DNA of 64,000 bases. It comes from Bacillus sp. N1-1 (GTDB taxonomy: Bacteria; Bacillota; Bacilli; Bacillales; Guptibacillaceae). The position numbers and the translations under genes were made by a program. A model generated the notes under the pieces. That model was not told where the DNA came from. It worked only from the letters and a program-made list of their open reading frames with translations, and did no database searches. The stretch covers positions 3,100,001 to 3,164,000 of the forward strand of contig NZ_CP046564.1 in NCBI RefSeq assembly GCF_009818105.1. The letters are read 5' to 3'. The number at the start of each line of letters is the position of its first letter. The first letter of the stretch is position 1. Positions 55,455 to 64,000 of the stretch are shown one piece after another.

Positions 55455-57150
55455 ACGATTCAACAGGTTCTCTTACATCATTTTTAAGAGTTTGAAGCAC
55501 CTGTGGATCTACTTTTTCAATTGCAGCTTCAGCTGTAGACAAGGCATCATCATACTCATATTGTCTAAAGTGATTTTCTGCTTTTTGCAGCAATTCATCC
55601 ACACTTCGATGCTTCCCACGATACCGATTGCCAAACTGGATCAAACGTTCCGTTAAGACAGCGTCTTCGACAAGCTTCTTCGTAATTTCCGTGCTGTGCT
55701 CAACCGCACGTTCCGCGTCAGCTAACACTTCATTAATCTGATAGATATCAAGCGGTACGTCTGAAAGGCGTTCACTTAATTCGATAATAATGTCTTCAGC
55801 TAGTTCATAGCCATCAAGATAAGACTCAGGTATGCCTGGTAAATTACTTAATTTCATCATTCTTCTAGATTCGATTAACTTCCGCTTTAGATCTTTGATT
55901 GTATCTAGTGCTTTAAGCTCATCTCGCCTAAGCATGTGCAAGTTTTCTTTCTGAATCTGCATTTCGTGATCAATCGTTGCAAGATCTTCTTTTAGAGAAA
56001 GCACTGACTCAGCAAGAGTCGTATAAGCTTGTTGATTACCATCTACCGCTTCCCGAACAGCATTAAAGCGAATATGCATATCTGAGATTTTCAGTTCGAT
56101 ATCTTTTATCATGTTTAGTTCCTGTTCTTCTAACCGATAGCTTAGTTGAACAACGTTCGTTTCTTCCTGTAAATCCTGAAGATAAGAATTTGTTTTGAAC
56201 AGTTCATGTTCGATCTCTTCTACTTTTTCAGTAACGAGGTGCCTTGCATCTACCTCGGCTTCTAATTGGTCATAAAGTCCTTCAATACTTCTTCGTACCG
56301 AATCGATTTCTGTTTTCATTTCTTGAACTTCTGTCTTCTCAATGGCAGATTCAAAACGTACGAGGTCTGATTCTACCTGTTCGATGTGATCCTGAATTTC
56401 CAGGTGATCAAGAACATAGCCTTCAGATGCCATCGCAGAAGTACCATCTTCAAGCTCTTTCAATTGAGCAGGTATTTGCGTATGAACTAGCGCAATTAAT
56501 TCTGGTGTTACAGCAATTTTATCCTGAACAGCTGTTAACCGTTCTTGAATTTCCATTAGTACGCTTCTTGCCTCAAGATAATTTCCTTCTTCTGTATGCT
56601 GTTCATAATGCTTAAGATTCTGCTTTAGCTCATCAAGCTCTGCATCAAGCGTTGGATAAGCTTTTCCAAGCGAACGGTTCTGAGATAAAAGCCGTTGCTT
56701 TGCTTCCCTAAACACTTCTTGGACAGAAATAATATCCGTTCGGTTTTGCTCTTCACTTGAAACAAGTTCATTAATATCTTCCAACATTAATTCAATTCGC
56801 TTTTCAATTTGCTCTAACCGTTCGCGCGTTTCAACGAGAGTCGCTTTCGCTTTCCGAAAGCGATACTTCTCCGCTGCTTCTTCTGTATCCATGAGCTGTT
56901 CTTCTAGATTAGGAAGTTTAACGGCAACAATTTCGTCCCATTCTTCACGCCACTTCTCAAATTTCTCTTCCGTTTGCCCTGACATCGTTAATCCCTTTAC
57001 TCTCGAGATCTCATCAGTTACAGGTCTATTCAATATATCAATCTTCCATTCTTCTAGACGATCGATTTCATTGTATATTTTTCTTCTAGCAAAAGTGCCA
57101 TATAATATGACGGCAACCAGTAAAATAATCGCAATGACAATATACTCCAA
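55453..57150 (-). CDS. ezrA: Septation ring formation regulator EzrA
   Basis: Membrane-anchored negative regulator of FtsZ ring assembly. About 565 residues: one N-terminal membrane segment (about 2-22) and a long spectrin-like coiled-coil cytoplasmic part, including the conserved RKIYNEIDRLEEWKIDILNRP. I place the start at TTG 57150, giving MEYIVIAII, with AAGGGG eight bases upstream; this aligns with the known MEF start of B. subtilis EzrA. The frame itself opens at a GTG at 57171. Confidence 0.93.
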   Translation of the reverse strand: MEYIVIAIILLVAVILYGTFARRKIYNEIDRLEEWKIDILNRPVTDEISRVKGLTMSGQTEEKFEKWREEWDEIVAVKLPNLEEQLMDTEEAAEKYRFRKAKATLVETRERLEQIEKRIELMLEDINELVSSEEQNRTDIISVQEVFREAKQRLLSQNRSLGKAYPTLDAELDELKQNLKHYEQHTEEGNYLEARSVLMEIQERLTAVQDKIAVTPELIALVHTQIPAQLKELEDGTSAMASEGYVLDHLEIQDHIEQVESDLVRFESAIEKTEVQEMKTEIDSVRRSIEGLYDQLEAEVDARHLVTEKVEEIEHELFKTNSYLQDLQEETNVVQLSYRLEEQELNMIKDIELKISDMHIRFNAVREAVDGNQQAYTTLAESVLSLKEDLATIDHEMQIQKENLHMLRRDELKALDTIKDLKRKLIESRRMMKLSNLPGIPESYLDGYELAEDIIIELSERLSDVPLDIYQINEVLADAERAVEHSTEITKKLVEDAVLTERLIQFGNRYRGKHRSVDELLQKAENHFRQYEYDDALSTAEAAIEKVDPQVLQTLKNDVREPVES

Positions 57151-57373
57151 CGGAAGCACCCCTTCTTCCACATCATCAATTTATGTATGCATGCTAATTA
57201 AGCAGTCTAAATCATCAGATATAGATCTTTTATAAACAAATATGTAGGAAATTCATTAATGTTTTTATGATACCATGTAATTACCTCTTTGACTAAATAA
57301 ATTCAATATTCGACAGCTAAAATCCTTGATTATATTATAAACTTTTTCATTTTTTGAAAGAAGGTGCTTTAGA

Positions 57374-58207
57374 ATGAATATTTCATACGATGGACACATC
57401 CACTCTCCTTTTTGTCCACACGGCTCCACAGATCAATTTGAAGAGTATGTAGAAGCAGCAATACAAGCAGGTTATAAAGGAATGACTTTTACGGAACATG
57501 CTCCCCTCCCCGAAACCTTTACTGATCCTGTTCCAGACAAAGACAGCGGGATGAAGTGGGAGGACGTTCATAGTTACTTTGATTCCATTCAACAACTGAA
57601 AGAAAAGTATAAGGGTTTAATTGAAATTAATAGCGGACTTGAAGTTGATTATATTGAGGGTTATGAGGAAGAGACAAGACAATTACTTGATTCAGTTGGT
57701 CCACTTCTAGATGACGCCGTTCTTTCCGTCCACTTTATCAAACACGGCGATTTCTATACATGCCTGGACTATAGCCCAGAAGCATTCAATGACTTGATCC
57801 AAGCGTTAGGTTCGGTTGAAATGGTTCATAAAAAGTATTATGAAACTGTGCTAAAGTCAGTTCAATCCAATTTAGGAAATTACAAGCCTACCCGTATAGG
57901 ACATATGACACTCGCAAATAAATTCCAGAAAAAATATCCGGTTAAATACGATTTTCAAAGTGAAATAGCTACTATTCTTATTGCGATTAAAGAATACAAT
58001 TATTCTCTTGACTACAATGGCGCTGGTACAGTGAAACCACTTTGCGAAGAACCCTATCCAAGCGATCAAGTCGTCAAAGAAGCGTTAAAACGAGAAATCC
58101 CTCTCGTCTATGGCTCAGATGCCCATAGTGCAAAAGGGATTGGACAGGGAGCAGATCGGCTGATCACTCATTTGCTCCAAAAGCCAAATAAATTCAACCA
58201 TTCATAA
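57374..58207 (+). CDS. hisJ: Histidinol-phosphatase (PHP type) HisJ
   Basis: Histidine biosynthesis phosphatase, 277 residues. PHP metal motifs: DGHIHSPFCPHG, FTEHAPLP, VHFIK, and VYGSDAHSAKGIGQG. Not in a his operon, as in Bacilli. Its last 14 bases overlap the end of the convergent refZ gene. The 223-base gap to ezrA on its left carries no other feature I can support. Confidence 0.93.
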   Translation: MNISYDGHIHSPFCPHGSTDQFEEYVEAAIQAGYKGMTFTEHAPLPETFTDPVPDKDSGMKWEDVHSYFDSIQQLKEKYKGLIEINSGLEVDYIEGYEEETRQLLDSVGPLLDDAVLSVHFIKHGDFYTCLDYSPEAFNDLIQALGSVEMVHKKYYETVLKSVQSNLGNYKPTRIGHMTLANKFQKKYPVKYDFQSEIATILIAIKEYNYSLDYNGAGTVKPLCEEPYPSDQVVKEALKREIPLVYGSDAHSAKGIGQGADRLITHLLQKPNKFNHS

Positions 58208-58847
58208 CAAGCGGGCGCTCGTCCCACTTCTTCTCCTTACAAATAGTTAACTGAATCCACTGATATAACTGTTTGTTATATTTTTCAATAAAATAACGTT
58301 CATTCGGTTGAATGTGATGCACTTCGAGAATATATTGAGGGTGTAAAAACGGCATCGAAAGCATTCCTTTCATTTGCATCACAATATAATCAATGGGTTG
58401 AGGGCGAAACTCTTTTCTCGCAAAACCCACTTCGAAAATCCTAGTGAAATAATACTTTTCTTTCGCCAGATAAGTGGTCATAATTTCACGAACGAGAACG
58501 GAATCGAATGTGATCTCTCGGTGTACAAATCGAGCTAACTGTCTATTCAAATATTGATATTCCATCACACGATCAATCGCGTCAATAAGACATGTTTTTG
58601 CTGAGTGCCCTTCAAGCTGTTGATATGCAGCTTCAATCTCTTTTACATATCCTTCAAGAAAAGAAGTCATTAAAAACTCAGCTAATCCTTTTTTTCCATT
58701 AAAGTAATAAGAGATTAGCGCAACGTTCACCTCTGCTTTACTCGCAATATCACGAACTGAAGTACCGTGGAATCCTTTGGTGTTAAAGAGTTGAATGGCG
58801 GCCTGGATGACACTTCGCTTCGATACTGTATCTCGCTCCTGTTTCAC
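58194..58847 (-). CDS. refZ: TetR-family regulator RefZ
   Basis: 217 residues. N-terminal TetR helix-turn-helix (about 10-55: GFHGTSVRDIASKAEVNVALISYYF). RefZ (YttP) regulates FtsZ ring position and chromosome trapping at the start of sporulation in B. subtilis. Position between hisJ and ytsP matches. GTG start, GGAGGTGG upstream. Confidence 0.9.
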   Translation of the reverse strand: MKQERDTVSKRSVIQAAIQLFNTKGFHGTSVRDIASKAEVNVALISYYFNGKKGLAEFLMTSFLEGYVKEIEAAYQQLEGHSAKTCLIDAIDRVMEYQYLNRQLARFVHREITFDSVLVREIMTTYLAKEKYYFTRIFEVGFARKEFRPQPIDYIVMQMKGMLSMPFLHPQYILEVHHIQPNERYFIEKYNKQLYQWIQLTICKEKKWDERPLVMNG

Positions 58848-58997
58848 TAGGAACCACCTCCAAATAGTTCGTTCTTAGTAACTCATTCGTTAATTGCTCC
58901 TCCATTCCTTTAATAATCGTGCGACAAAATATGTGTGTTCCTCAACAAGATTTGATATGATTATCATAATTTCGAGTTAAGGAAGAGGTGTTTTGAC

Positions 58998-59483
58998 ATG
59001 TTTGAGGTCGAATCCTATTCAGGTAAAAGAGAAAAAGACTATCAAATGGTAATTAAACAATTAAGAGCACTGCTAGATGGCGAGACGAATCAGCTAGCCA
59101 ACCTTGCAAATGCTTCTGCATTATTAAATCAGTTTTTATCAGATGTGAACTGGGTAGGTTTTTATTTATATGAAAAAGAAACCGATCAACTTGTCCTCGG
59201 CCCATTCCAGGGGCTACCTGCTTGTGTCAGAATTCAGAATGGAAAAGGCGTATGTGGCACCGCATCCAAGGAAGTCAAAACAATGAGAATTGAGAATGTC
59301 CATGAGTTCCCTGGACATATTGCCTGCGACGCTGCGTCTCAATCTGAAATTGTAGTGCCTATTCTTTCTAATGGAGCACTTCTTGGTGTTCTTGATATTG
59401 ACAGCCCAGAAGTTGGACGCTTTGATGAAGTGGATCAAGAGTATTTAGAGAAATTCACATTAGCATTGCAAGATTACCTTTAA
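58998..59483 (+). CDS. ytsP: Free methionine-(R)-sulfoxide reductase (GAF domain)
   Basis: 161 residues, one GAF domain. Cys76, Cys86 and Cys110 (LPACVRIQNGKGVCG and GHIACDAAS) match the three catalytic/resolving cysteines of fRMsr, and Glu/Asp in GVLDIDSPEVGRFD contact substrate. Reduces free Met-R-O. GGAAGAGG precedes ATG. Adjacent methionine gamma-lyase gene gives a sulfur amino acid theme. Confidence 0.93.
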   Translation: MFEVESYSGKREKDYQMVIKQLRALLDGETNQLANLANASALLNQFLSDVNWVGFYLYEKETDQLVLGPFQGLPACVRIQNGKGVCGTASKEVKTMRIENVHEFPGHIACDAASQSEIVVPILSNGALLGVLDIDSPEVGRFDEVDQEYLEKFTLALQDYL

Positions 59484-59524
59484 GATCAGGTTAATCTTCA
59501 TCTATAAGAACTTTAAGAAATGAT

Positions 59525-59564
59525 AAAACCCGTCCAATGGAGACCTCCATTGGACGGGTTTTTA
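59525..59564. terminator. Bidirectional terminator between ytsP and the gamma-lyase gene
   Basis: Fifteen-base stem aaacccgtccaatgg/ccattggacgggttt (59526-59540 and 59547-59561), plus-strand tail ttttattttt, minus-strand tail TTATCATTTC. Confidence 0.88.
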
Positions 59565-60743
59565 TTTTTCAAGCGCTTGTTCGATATCCCCCCAAATGTC
59601 TTCCCATGCTTCAAGTCCAATCGAAAGACGAATAAGCGATTCACTAATCCCCATCCGTTTCCGCTCTTCTTCAGGAACCACTGCATGTGTCATCGTCGCC
59701 GGATGTTGAATAAGCGTTTCAGCATCTCCAAGACTAACTGCAATTTTTATCATTCCTAGCTGATTCATAAAATTTTGTGCTTCTTGTTTACCACCATTTA
59801 TTTCAAAGCTAATTAATCCCCCCGGGCTTTTCATCTGCTTTTGTGCAATTGTATAAGAAGGCGATTGCTCTCTTCCTGGATACATCACATTCGTTACTGA
59901 TGGATGCTCGATTAACTTTTGAACAATGTTATGAGCATTTGAGCAGTGACGATCCATCCGAATTGGGAGAGTCTTCAATCCCCGAAGGAGTAACCATGCA
60001 TCAAACGGTGAAAGAATTCCTCCGATATCCTTTTGTGTACTCTTTGCAATGGCAGTAATTGTCTTCTTATCACTCACAACTAGTCCGGCCACCACATCTC
60101 CATGTCCTCCGATATATTTTGTAGCGCTGTGCAAAACAATATCACAACCAAATTCTAGTGGGCGTTGTAGATACGGCGTAGAAAATGTATTATCTACAAC
60201 AACCGTGATTCCTTTTTCCTTTGCTACAGAAGAAATCATTTCAAGATCAATTAATTTTAATGTTGGATTTATGGGCGTCTCTATATAGATAACCGTTGTA
60301 TTTGGGCGAATAGCTTGTTGAATTTGTTCCAATGAATCAAGCGGAAGCAAGTCATGCTCGATCGCAAACTTCTCTTCTAACATTTTAAGTAATCCAAACG
60401 TGCAGCCGTACACTCCTTCAGAACAAAGGATATGGTCTCCCGACTTTACAAGATACATAAGAACGGCAGAAACAGCTGCCATGCCTGAACCAAAAGCTAA
60501 TCCACCCTCTGCATTCTCAAGAGAGGCAATCCTCTCTTCCAGCATTCGTACAGTTGGATTACCAAGTCTTGAATAAATGTAGCCAGGCTCTTCACCAGCA
60601 AACCTTCTTTCACCAGCTTCGGCTGTTTCAAATGTAAAAGTGGATGTTTGATAGATCGGTGATGCTAGACTATTATGATGTAATTTGGAATCATATCCAT
60701 CATGAATTGTTTTTGTCTCAAAACGTTGCTCTCCCAAAGTCAT
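59562..60743 (-). CDS. megL: Methionine gamma-lyase-like PLP enzyme
   Basis: 393 residues, Cys/Met metabolism PLP family. PLP Lys in VLHSATKYIGGHGDV; GYIYSRLGNPTVRMLE; SEGVYGCTFGLL carries Cys at the site equivalent to the key Cys116 of P. putida methionine gamma-lyase, which favours that activity over cystathionine gamma-lyase or synthase, though it is not proof. Splits methionine to methanethiol, ammonia and 2-oxobutyrate. A perfect cre site lies in its promoter. Ribosome site AGGGGG rather close to ATG. Confidence 0.85.
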   Translation of the reverse strand: MTLGEQRFETKTIHDGYDSKLHHNSLASPIYQTSTFTFETAEAGERRFAGEEPGYIYSRLGNPTVRMLEERIASLENAEGGLAFGSGMAAVSAVLMYLVKSGDHILCSEGVYGCTFGLLKMLEEKFAIEHDLLPLDSLEQIQQAIRPNTTVIYIETPINPTLKLIDLEMISSVAKEKGITVVVDNTFSTPYLQRPLEFGCDIVLHSATKYIGGHGDVVAGLVVSDKKTITAIAKSTQKDIGGILSPFDAWLLLRGLKTLPIRMDRHCSNAHNIVQKLIEHPSVTNVMYPGREQSPSYTIAQKQMKSPGGLISFEINGGKQEAQNFMNQLGMIKIAVSLGDAETLIQHPATMTHAVVPEEERKRMGISESLIRLSIGLEAWEDIWGDIEQALEK

Positions 60744-60770
60744 AACCCCCTGTTATAAAATCACACATTA

Positions 60771-60797
60771 CACTTTTATTGTAAGCGTTTTCAATAA
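60771..60797 (-). promoter_or_regulatory. Promoter region of the gamma-lyase gene with perfect cre site
   Basis: tgtaagcgttttca (60780-60793) matches the cre consensus TGWAARCGYTWWCA in all positions. On the minus strand it overlaps a possible -35 TTGAAA with a -10 TGTAAT 16 bases downstream. Binding by CcpA would repress. Confidence 0.75.
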
Positions 60798-60868
60798 TAA
60801 GGTGAAGAGGGAATTATCTTTCTTAACAGATCATTGACATCTTCTTATTCATCTCATTCCTACTATAG

Positions 60869-60897
60869 TTGACATCTCAATCTGAAAGAGTTACAAT
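60869..60897 (+). promoter_or_regulatory. SigA promoter of rpsD
   Basis: TTGACA (60869-60874), 17-base spacer, TACAAT (60892-60897). Strong, as expected for a ribosomal protein gene. Confidence 0.9.
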
Positions 60898-60903
60898 TGC
60901 ATT

Positions 60904-61088
60904 TGTGTAAAATAAGAATGGGCAGCAGCGTGACGGGCTGCGATTTCATTGTGTTCCTTTTAATAGGTACGCCGCGTACCCTCCGGCTGTCGAGGTGAAG
61001 GCGTGTGAAAACACAATGTGCGCAAACCGGAATCACGACACTGTTTTTATTTTATACCAATAATAATGGTATAAAGGAGGAGCTAAAT
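60904..61088 (+). promoter_or_regulatory. rpsD leader RNA, probable S4 autoregulation element
   Basis: A 185-base leader with stems gcagc/gctgc near 60923-60940, attgtgtt/aacacaat (about 60949 and 61010), ggtacg/cgtacc (60966-60971 and 60975-60980), and tataccа-type stem 61053-61059/61067-61073 ending at the ribosome site. In B. subtilis S4 binds its own leader and blocks translation; the long structured leader fits. Confidence 0.65.
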
Positions 61089-61691
61089 ATGGCTCGTTAT
61101 ACAGGACCAAGTTGGAAAATTTCTCGTCGTCTTGGTATTTCTCTAAGTGGAACAGGTAAAGAATTGGAAAAGCGTCCTTACGCTCCAGGTCAACACGGAC
61201 CTAACCAGCGTAGAAAGCTTTCTGAATATGGACTTCAGCTTCAAGAGAAGCAAAAGCTTCGTCACATGTACGGCATGACTGAGCGTCAATTCCGTCGTCT
61301 TTTCGATGATGCTGGTAAAATGAAAGGTGTTCACGGTGAGAACTTCATGATTCTTCTTGAAGCTCGTCTTGATAACCTTGTTTATCGTCTGGGTCTAGCT
61401 CGTACTCGCCGTCAGGCTCGTCAGCTAGTTAACCACGGCCACATCACTGTCGATGGCAAACGTGTTGATATCCCTTCTTACCGCGTAGCGACTGGTCAAG
61501 TGATCAGCGTTCGTGAGAAGTCAAACAACCTTGACATCATCAAAGAAGCAATCGAAGTAAACAACTTCGTTCCAGAATACCTTACTTTCGATGCAGATAA
61601 GCTTGAAGGTACGTTCTCTCGTCTTCCTGAGCGTTCTGAACTTCCTGCTGAAATCACTGAAGCTCTTATCGTTGAGTACTACTCTCGTTAA
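61089..61691 (+). CDS. rpsD: 30S ribosomal protein S4
   Basis: Primary 16S rRNA-binding protein and assembly initiator. 200 residues from the ATG at 61089 (AAAGGAGG upstream; frame open from 61005 runs through the leader and is not used). [16 protein letters not shown] start, no zinc-finger Cys, S4 RNA-binding domain [20 protein letters not shown]. Monocistronic. Confidence 0.98.
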   Translation: MARYTGPSWKISRRLGISLSGTGKELEKRPYAPGQHGPNQRRKLSEYGLQLQEKQKLRHMYGMTERQFRRLFDDAGKMKGVHGENFMILLEARLDNLVYRLGLARTRRQARQLVNHGHITVDGKRVDIPSYRVATGQVISVREKSNNLDIIKEAIEVNNFVPEYLTFDADKLEGTFSRLPERSELPAEITEALIVEYYSR

Positions 61692-61703
61692 GCTGTTTCA
61701 ACT

Positions 61704-61730
61704 CCCCGGAATTTATTCCGGGGTTTTTTT
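61704..61730 (+). terminator. Terminator after rpsD
   Basis: Stem ccccggaa/ttccgggg (61704-61711 and 61716-61723), 4-base loop, seven T residues. Confidence 0.95.
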
Positions 61731-61758
61731 ATGTCAAAAAAGTGAAATTGGTTTATAC

Positions 61759-61789
61759 GAAAAAAGAGATGCTCCTAACGAGCACCTCT
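61759..61789 (-). terminator. Terminator after tyrS
   Basis: Stem agagatgctc/gagcacctct (61765-61774 and 61780-61789), with one G-U pair in the minus-strand RNA; tail of five to six T residues. Confidence 0.85.
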
Positions 61790-61799
61790 TCATTAACAA

Positions 61800-63065
61800 T
61801 TAATATGTGAGAAGGAAGTATTTCTTTTTCCCTCTTCGAATAATAACGTATTGATTTTCAATTTGATCGCTTTCTGAAATTACCTTATCCATTTCCTTAC
61901 AGCGTTCACCATTGATATAAACGGCGCCATTCTTCACATCTTCTCTTGCCTGACGCTTGGAAGATGAAATTCCAGCTTCTACAAGTAAGTCTATCAATCC
62001 TTTTTCATGATCTTCTACATGATAGGATGGCACGTCTTTAAACCCTAAACGAATTTCTTCAGCCGTTAATTGCTTAATGTCCCCACTAAAAAGAGCTTCC
62101 GAAATATTAATCGCCTGCTGAAGCTTTTCTTCTCCATGCACGAGCTTCGTTACATTTTCAGCAAGTGTACGGTGCGCTTCTCTTTTTTCTGGTGCTTCTA
62201 AATGCTTCGACTCAATTTCTTTAATCTCTTCAATACTTAAGAATGTAAAGTAATTTAGAAACTTTACAACATCACGATCATCAGTATTAATCCAGAACTG
62301 ATAGAATTCATAAGGAGATGTTTTATCAGCATCTAGCCAGATAGCGCCACTTTCTGATTTACCAAACTTGGAGCCGTCACTTTTCGTAACAAGTGGAAAC
62401 GTTGCACCGTATGCTTTCGTCGATTCTTCGCTTCCTTCTTCTTTACGAATTAATTCAAGACCAGCAGTGATATTTCCCCACTGATCACTACCTCCGATTT
62501 GCAAGCGACAATTTTCTTTTCGATAAAGTTGAAGAAAGTCATACGATTGAAGAATCATGTACGTAAACTCAGTAAAGGAAATTCCGGCTTCGAGACGTGA
62601 TGTAACCGAATCTTTCGCAAGCATGTAGTTTAAACCAAAGTTCTTTCCTACATCGCGAAGAAATGGAATCACGTTCAATTCGCCGATCCAGTCATAGTTG
62701 TTTACAGCTTTTGCAGCATTCGCTTCTGTACCAAAATCTAAAAAGCGCGCTAGCTGACCCTGTAATTTATTGGTCCATTCTTTTACAATATCTTCGGAAT
62801 TTAACGTACGCTCATTCGAACGGCCACTTGGGTCTCCAATAAGTCCGGTTGCCCCACCAACAAGTGCAATCGGCGTATGCCCTGCAAGCTGAAATCTACG
62901 AAGCGCAAGTACTGGCAACAAATGTCCAATATGAAGACTATCAGCTGTTGGATCAAATCCTGAATAAAGAGCAATTCGGTTGTTAGACAACTCTTTTTCA
63001 AGACCTTCTCTATCGGTCACCTGATTTAACAGGCCTCTTGCTTCTAATTCATCTAAAATGTGCAT
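61800..63065 (-). CDS. tyrS: Tyrosyl-tRNA synthetase
   Basis: Class I synthetase, 421 residues. HIGH motif DSLHIGHLLPV (His45, His48), Tyr-binding SYDFLQLYRKENC and GGSDQWGNITAG, KMSKS-like KFGKSESG, and a C-terminal S4 RNA-binding domain (about 350-421). ATG at 63065. Transcription is controlled by the T-box leader upstream. Confidence 0.97.
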   Translation of the reverse strand: MHILDELEARGLLNQVTDREGLEKELSNNRIALYSGFDPTADSLHIGHLLPVLALRRFQLAGHTPIALVGGATGLIGDPSGRSNERTLNSEDIVKEWTNKLQGQLARFLDFGTEANAAKAVNNYDWIGELNVIPFLRDVGKNFGLNYMLAKDSVTSRLEAGISFTEFTYMILQSYDFLQLYRKENCRLQIGGSDQWGNITAGLELIRKEEGSEESTKAYGATFPLVTKSDGSKFGKSESGAIWLDADKTSPYEFYQFWINTDDRDVVKFLNYFTFLSIEEIKEIESKHLEAPEKREAHRTLAENVTKLVHGEEKLQQAINISEALFSGDIKQLTAEEIRLGFKDVPSYHVEDHEKGLIDLLVEAGISSSKRQAREDVKNGAVYINGERCKEMDKVISESDQIENQYVIIRRGKKKYFLLTY

Positions 63066-63125
63066 ATCATCGTCTCCTCTGATTCATAGTAATTCCCTAT
63101 TTCAAGCAATTAACAGTTCTACAAA

Positions 63126-63390
63126 CATAAAAAAACCCGCCCCTAAAAAGGGACGAGATTGATCGCGGTACCACCCTTGTTGAAGAAAGCATGCTTTCTT
63201 CCACTCAGTCAGAATAACGGTCTGAACCGTCTAATGCTACACAGACGTTGTCTTTCCCATTAGATGCTCATGGAGGTAATTCGCATTTTCCTTTATGCTA
63301 GTTCTCACCTACCACCAGCTCTCTGAAAAAGGGAGAAAAACGCTACTTTGTCCAATCGAAGCATGTCGTTCATTAAAAAACACTATATAA
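63126..63390 (-). promoter_or_regulatory. T-box leader of tyrS
   Basis: On the minus strand: Stem I with AGGTGAGAA (GA-motif region), specifier loop with TAC (Tyr codon) in GAATTACCTCC near 63275-63285, the T-box AAGGGTGGTACCGCG (63161-63175), and a terminator cgtccc/ggggcg followed by TTTTTTT (about 63130-63155). Uncharged tRNA-Tyr binding at the T-box UGG pairs with its acceptor end and stops termination. Confidence 0.93.
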
Positions 63391-63391
63391 A

Positions 63392-63420
63392 TTAATATCA
63401 CAAACGGAAAACCATGTCAA
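63392..63420 (-). promoter_or_regulatory. SigA promoter of the tyrS leader
   Basis: Minus strand: TTGACA (63415-63420), 17-base spacer, TATTAA (63392-63397). Confidence 0.75.
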
Positions 63421-63470
63421 TTCTAAGCCTACTGAAATCCTACCAGTTTATACAAATCTCGACGACATAT

Positions 63471-63478
63471 GCTATAAT
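63471..63478 (+). promoter_or_regulatory. Extended -10 promoter of the penicillin-binding protein gene
   Basis: TGCTATAAT-type element (tataat at 63473-63478 with TG one base upstream), no good -35. About 30 bases before the ATG of the penicillin-binding protein. Confidence 0.55.
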
Positions 63479-63507
63479 AAATAGGATTAATTTGAGGGGG
63501 TATAGGA

Positions 63508-64000
63508 ATGCGAGAGCTTTTTTCTACTATCAGGCAGAAGTGGAACGCGTTCATTGATAGATTACAAGAATACAACATATTATCCGGCTCTAGAATTGCC
63601 TATAAAGTTATTTGGAATCTTTTTCTGATCTTTATAGTAATTGGTCTTATGGGCACATTTTTCGCCGGTGGTGTTGGTGCTGGATATTTTGCATCGCTTG
63701 TAAAAGATGAACCGATTCGCTCTTACGATGAGATGAAGAGTGACGTTTATAACTATGAAGAAACCAGTGAGGTCTACTTTGCTGGAGACGTATTTCTTGG
63801 AAACTTCCGTTCTGATATTGAGCGAAAAGAAGTTGAGTTAAAAGACGTTTCTCCTCTTCTACAAAAGGCGGTCATTTCCACGGAAGATGAATACTTTTAC
63901 GATCATGACGGCATTGTTCCTAAAGCAATAGGCCGAGCTGTACTGCAAGAAGTTACAAATTCAGAAGATCGCAGTGGTGGAAGCACACTCACGCAACAGC
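63508..64000 (+). CDS. Class A penicillin-binding protein, N-terminal part
   Basis: 164 codons to the right edge. Short cytoplasmic part, membrane anchor (about 38-62, FLIFIVIGLMGTFFAGGVGAG within it), then the start of the GT51 transglycosylase: AVISTEDEYFYDHDGIVPK contains the catalytic Glu (EDxxFxxH), then GGSTLTQQ at the very edge. Polymerises lipid II and, in the missing half, should crosslink peptides. Ribosome site TTGAGGGGG. Which PBP paralogue it is cannot be told from this part. Confidence 0.92.
   Translation, partial: MRELFSTIRQKWNAFIDRLQEYNILSGSRIAYKVIWNLFLIFIVIGLMGTFFAGGVGAGYFASLVKDEPIRSYDEMKSDVYNYEETSEVYFAGDVFLGNFRSDIERKEVELKDVSPLLQKAVISTEDEYFYDHDGIVPKAIGRAVLQEVTNSEDRSGGSTLTQQ

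Noticed and set aside
61005..61088. Upstream extension of rpsD from an ATG at 61005
   Set aside because: Crosses the structured leader; the S4 protein universally begins MARYTGP at 61089, directly behind AAAGGAGG.

Overview
This is a chromosomal window from a low-GC, endospore-forming member of the Bacillaceae. The main evidence is gene order: mutM-polA-phoR-phoP-mdh-icd-citZ-ytwI-ytvI-fxsA-pyk-pfkA-accA-accD-ytsJ-dnaE-ytrH-ytrI-nrnA-ytpI-ytoI-ytkL, then moaB-ackA-ytxK-tpx-ytfJ-ytfI-yteJ-sppA-nadK-ytcJ-ytcI-ssp-thiI-nifZ-braB-ezrA-hisJ-refZ-ytsP-rpsD-tyrS. This is the Bacillus backbone known from the B. subtilis 'ytxx' region. Sporulation genes (ytvI, ytrH, ytrI, ytfJ, an alpha/beta-type SASP with a SigG-like promoter, refZ) point to a spore former. 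Proteins diverge clearly from B. subtilis, so it is a related genus, which I cannot name from the sequence. I see no insertion sequence, prophage, CRISPR array, tRNA or rRNA. Most genes lie on the minus strand.

Layout. 0-9.4 kb: DNA repair (mutM end, polA), phosphate two-component system, a MaoC-like hotdog protein and the TCA block mdh-icd-citZ with a CcpA-type site in the citZ leader. 9.6-13.5 kb: ytwI, ytvI, and a MarR/nitroreductase/monooxygenase detoxification cluster with a duplicated operator, then fxsA. 13.7-24 kb: central carbon and fatty acid genes (pyk, pfkA, accDA, a FadR-type GntR regulator, malic enzyme) and dnaE. A near-perfect FadR-family palindrome sits at the transcription start region of the malic enzyme gene. 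24.2-29.3 kb: sporulation and housekeeping genes.

29.4-33.7 kb is the most interesting accessory block: six close-packed genes, unknown protein - DUF4178 - PspA/IM30 - DUF4247 lipoprotein - DUF350 membrane protein - membrane-anchored spermidine-synthase-like enzyme. It looks like an envelope-stress system that links a PspA-type membrane scaffold to aminopropyl or methyl transfer chemistry. 33.8-39.4 kb holds alanine dehydrogenase, a fluoride channel pair, an NCS1 permease, moaB and an EcsC protein. This stretch differs from the B. subtilis order.

39.4-64 kb returns to backbone: acetate kinase, thiol peroxidase with an unexplained palindrome at its promoter, gerW-like ytfJ with a Q/N-rich tail, protease SppA, NAD kinase, a second MurG-like glycosyltransferase, acyl-CoA synthetase, SASP, thiI-nifZ, a branched-chain amino acid carrier, ezrA, hisJ/refZ, free methionine sulfoxide reductase, a methionine gamma-lyase-like enzyme with a perfect cre site, rpsD with an S4-type leader, tyrS under a T-box leader, and the start of a class A penicillin-binding protein. 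Intrinsic terminators are abundant and mark most operon ends. All calls come from reading the sequence; no database search was run.
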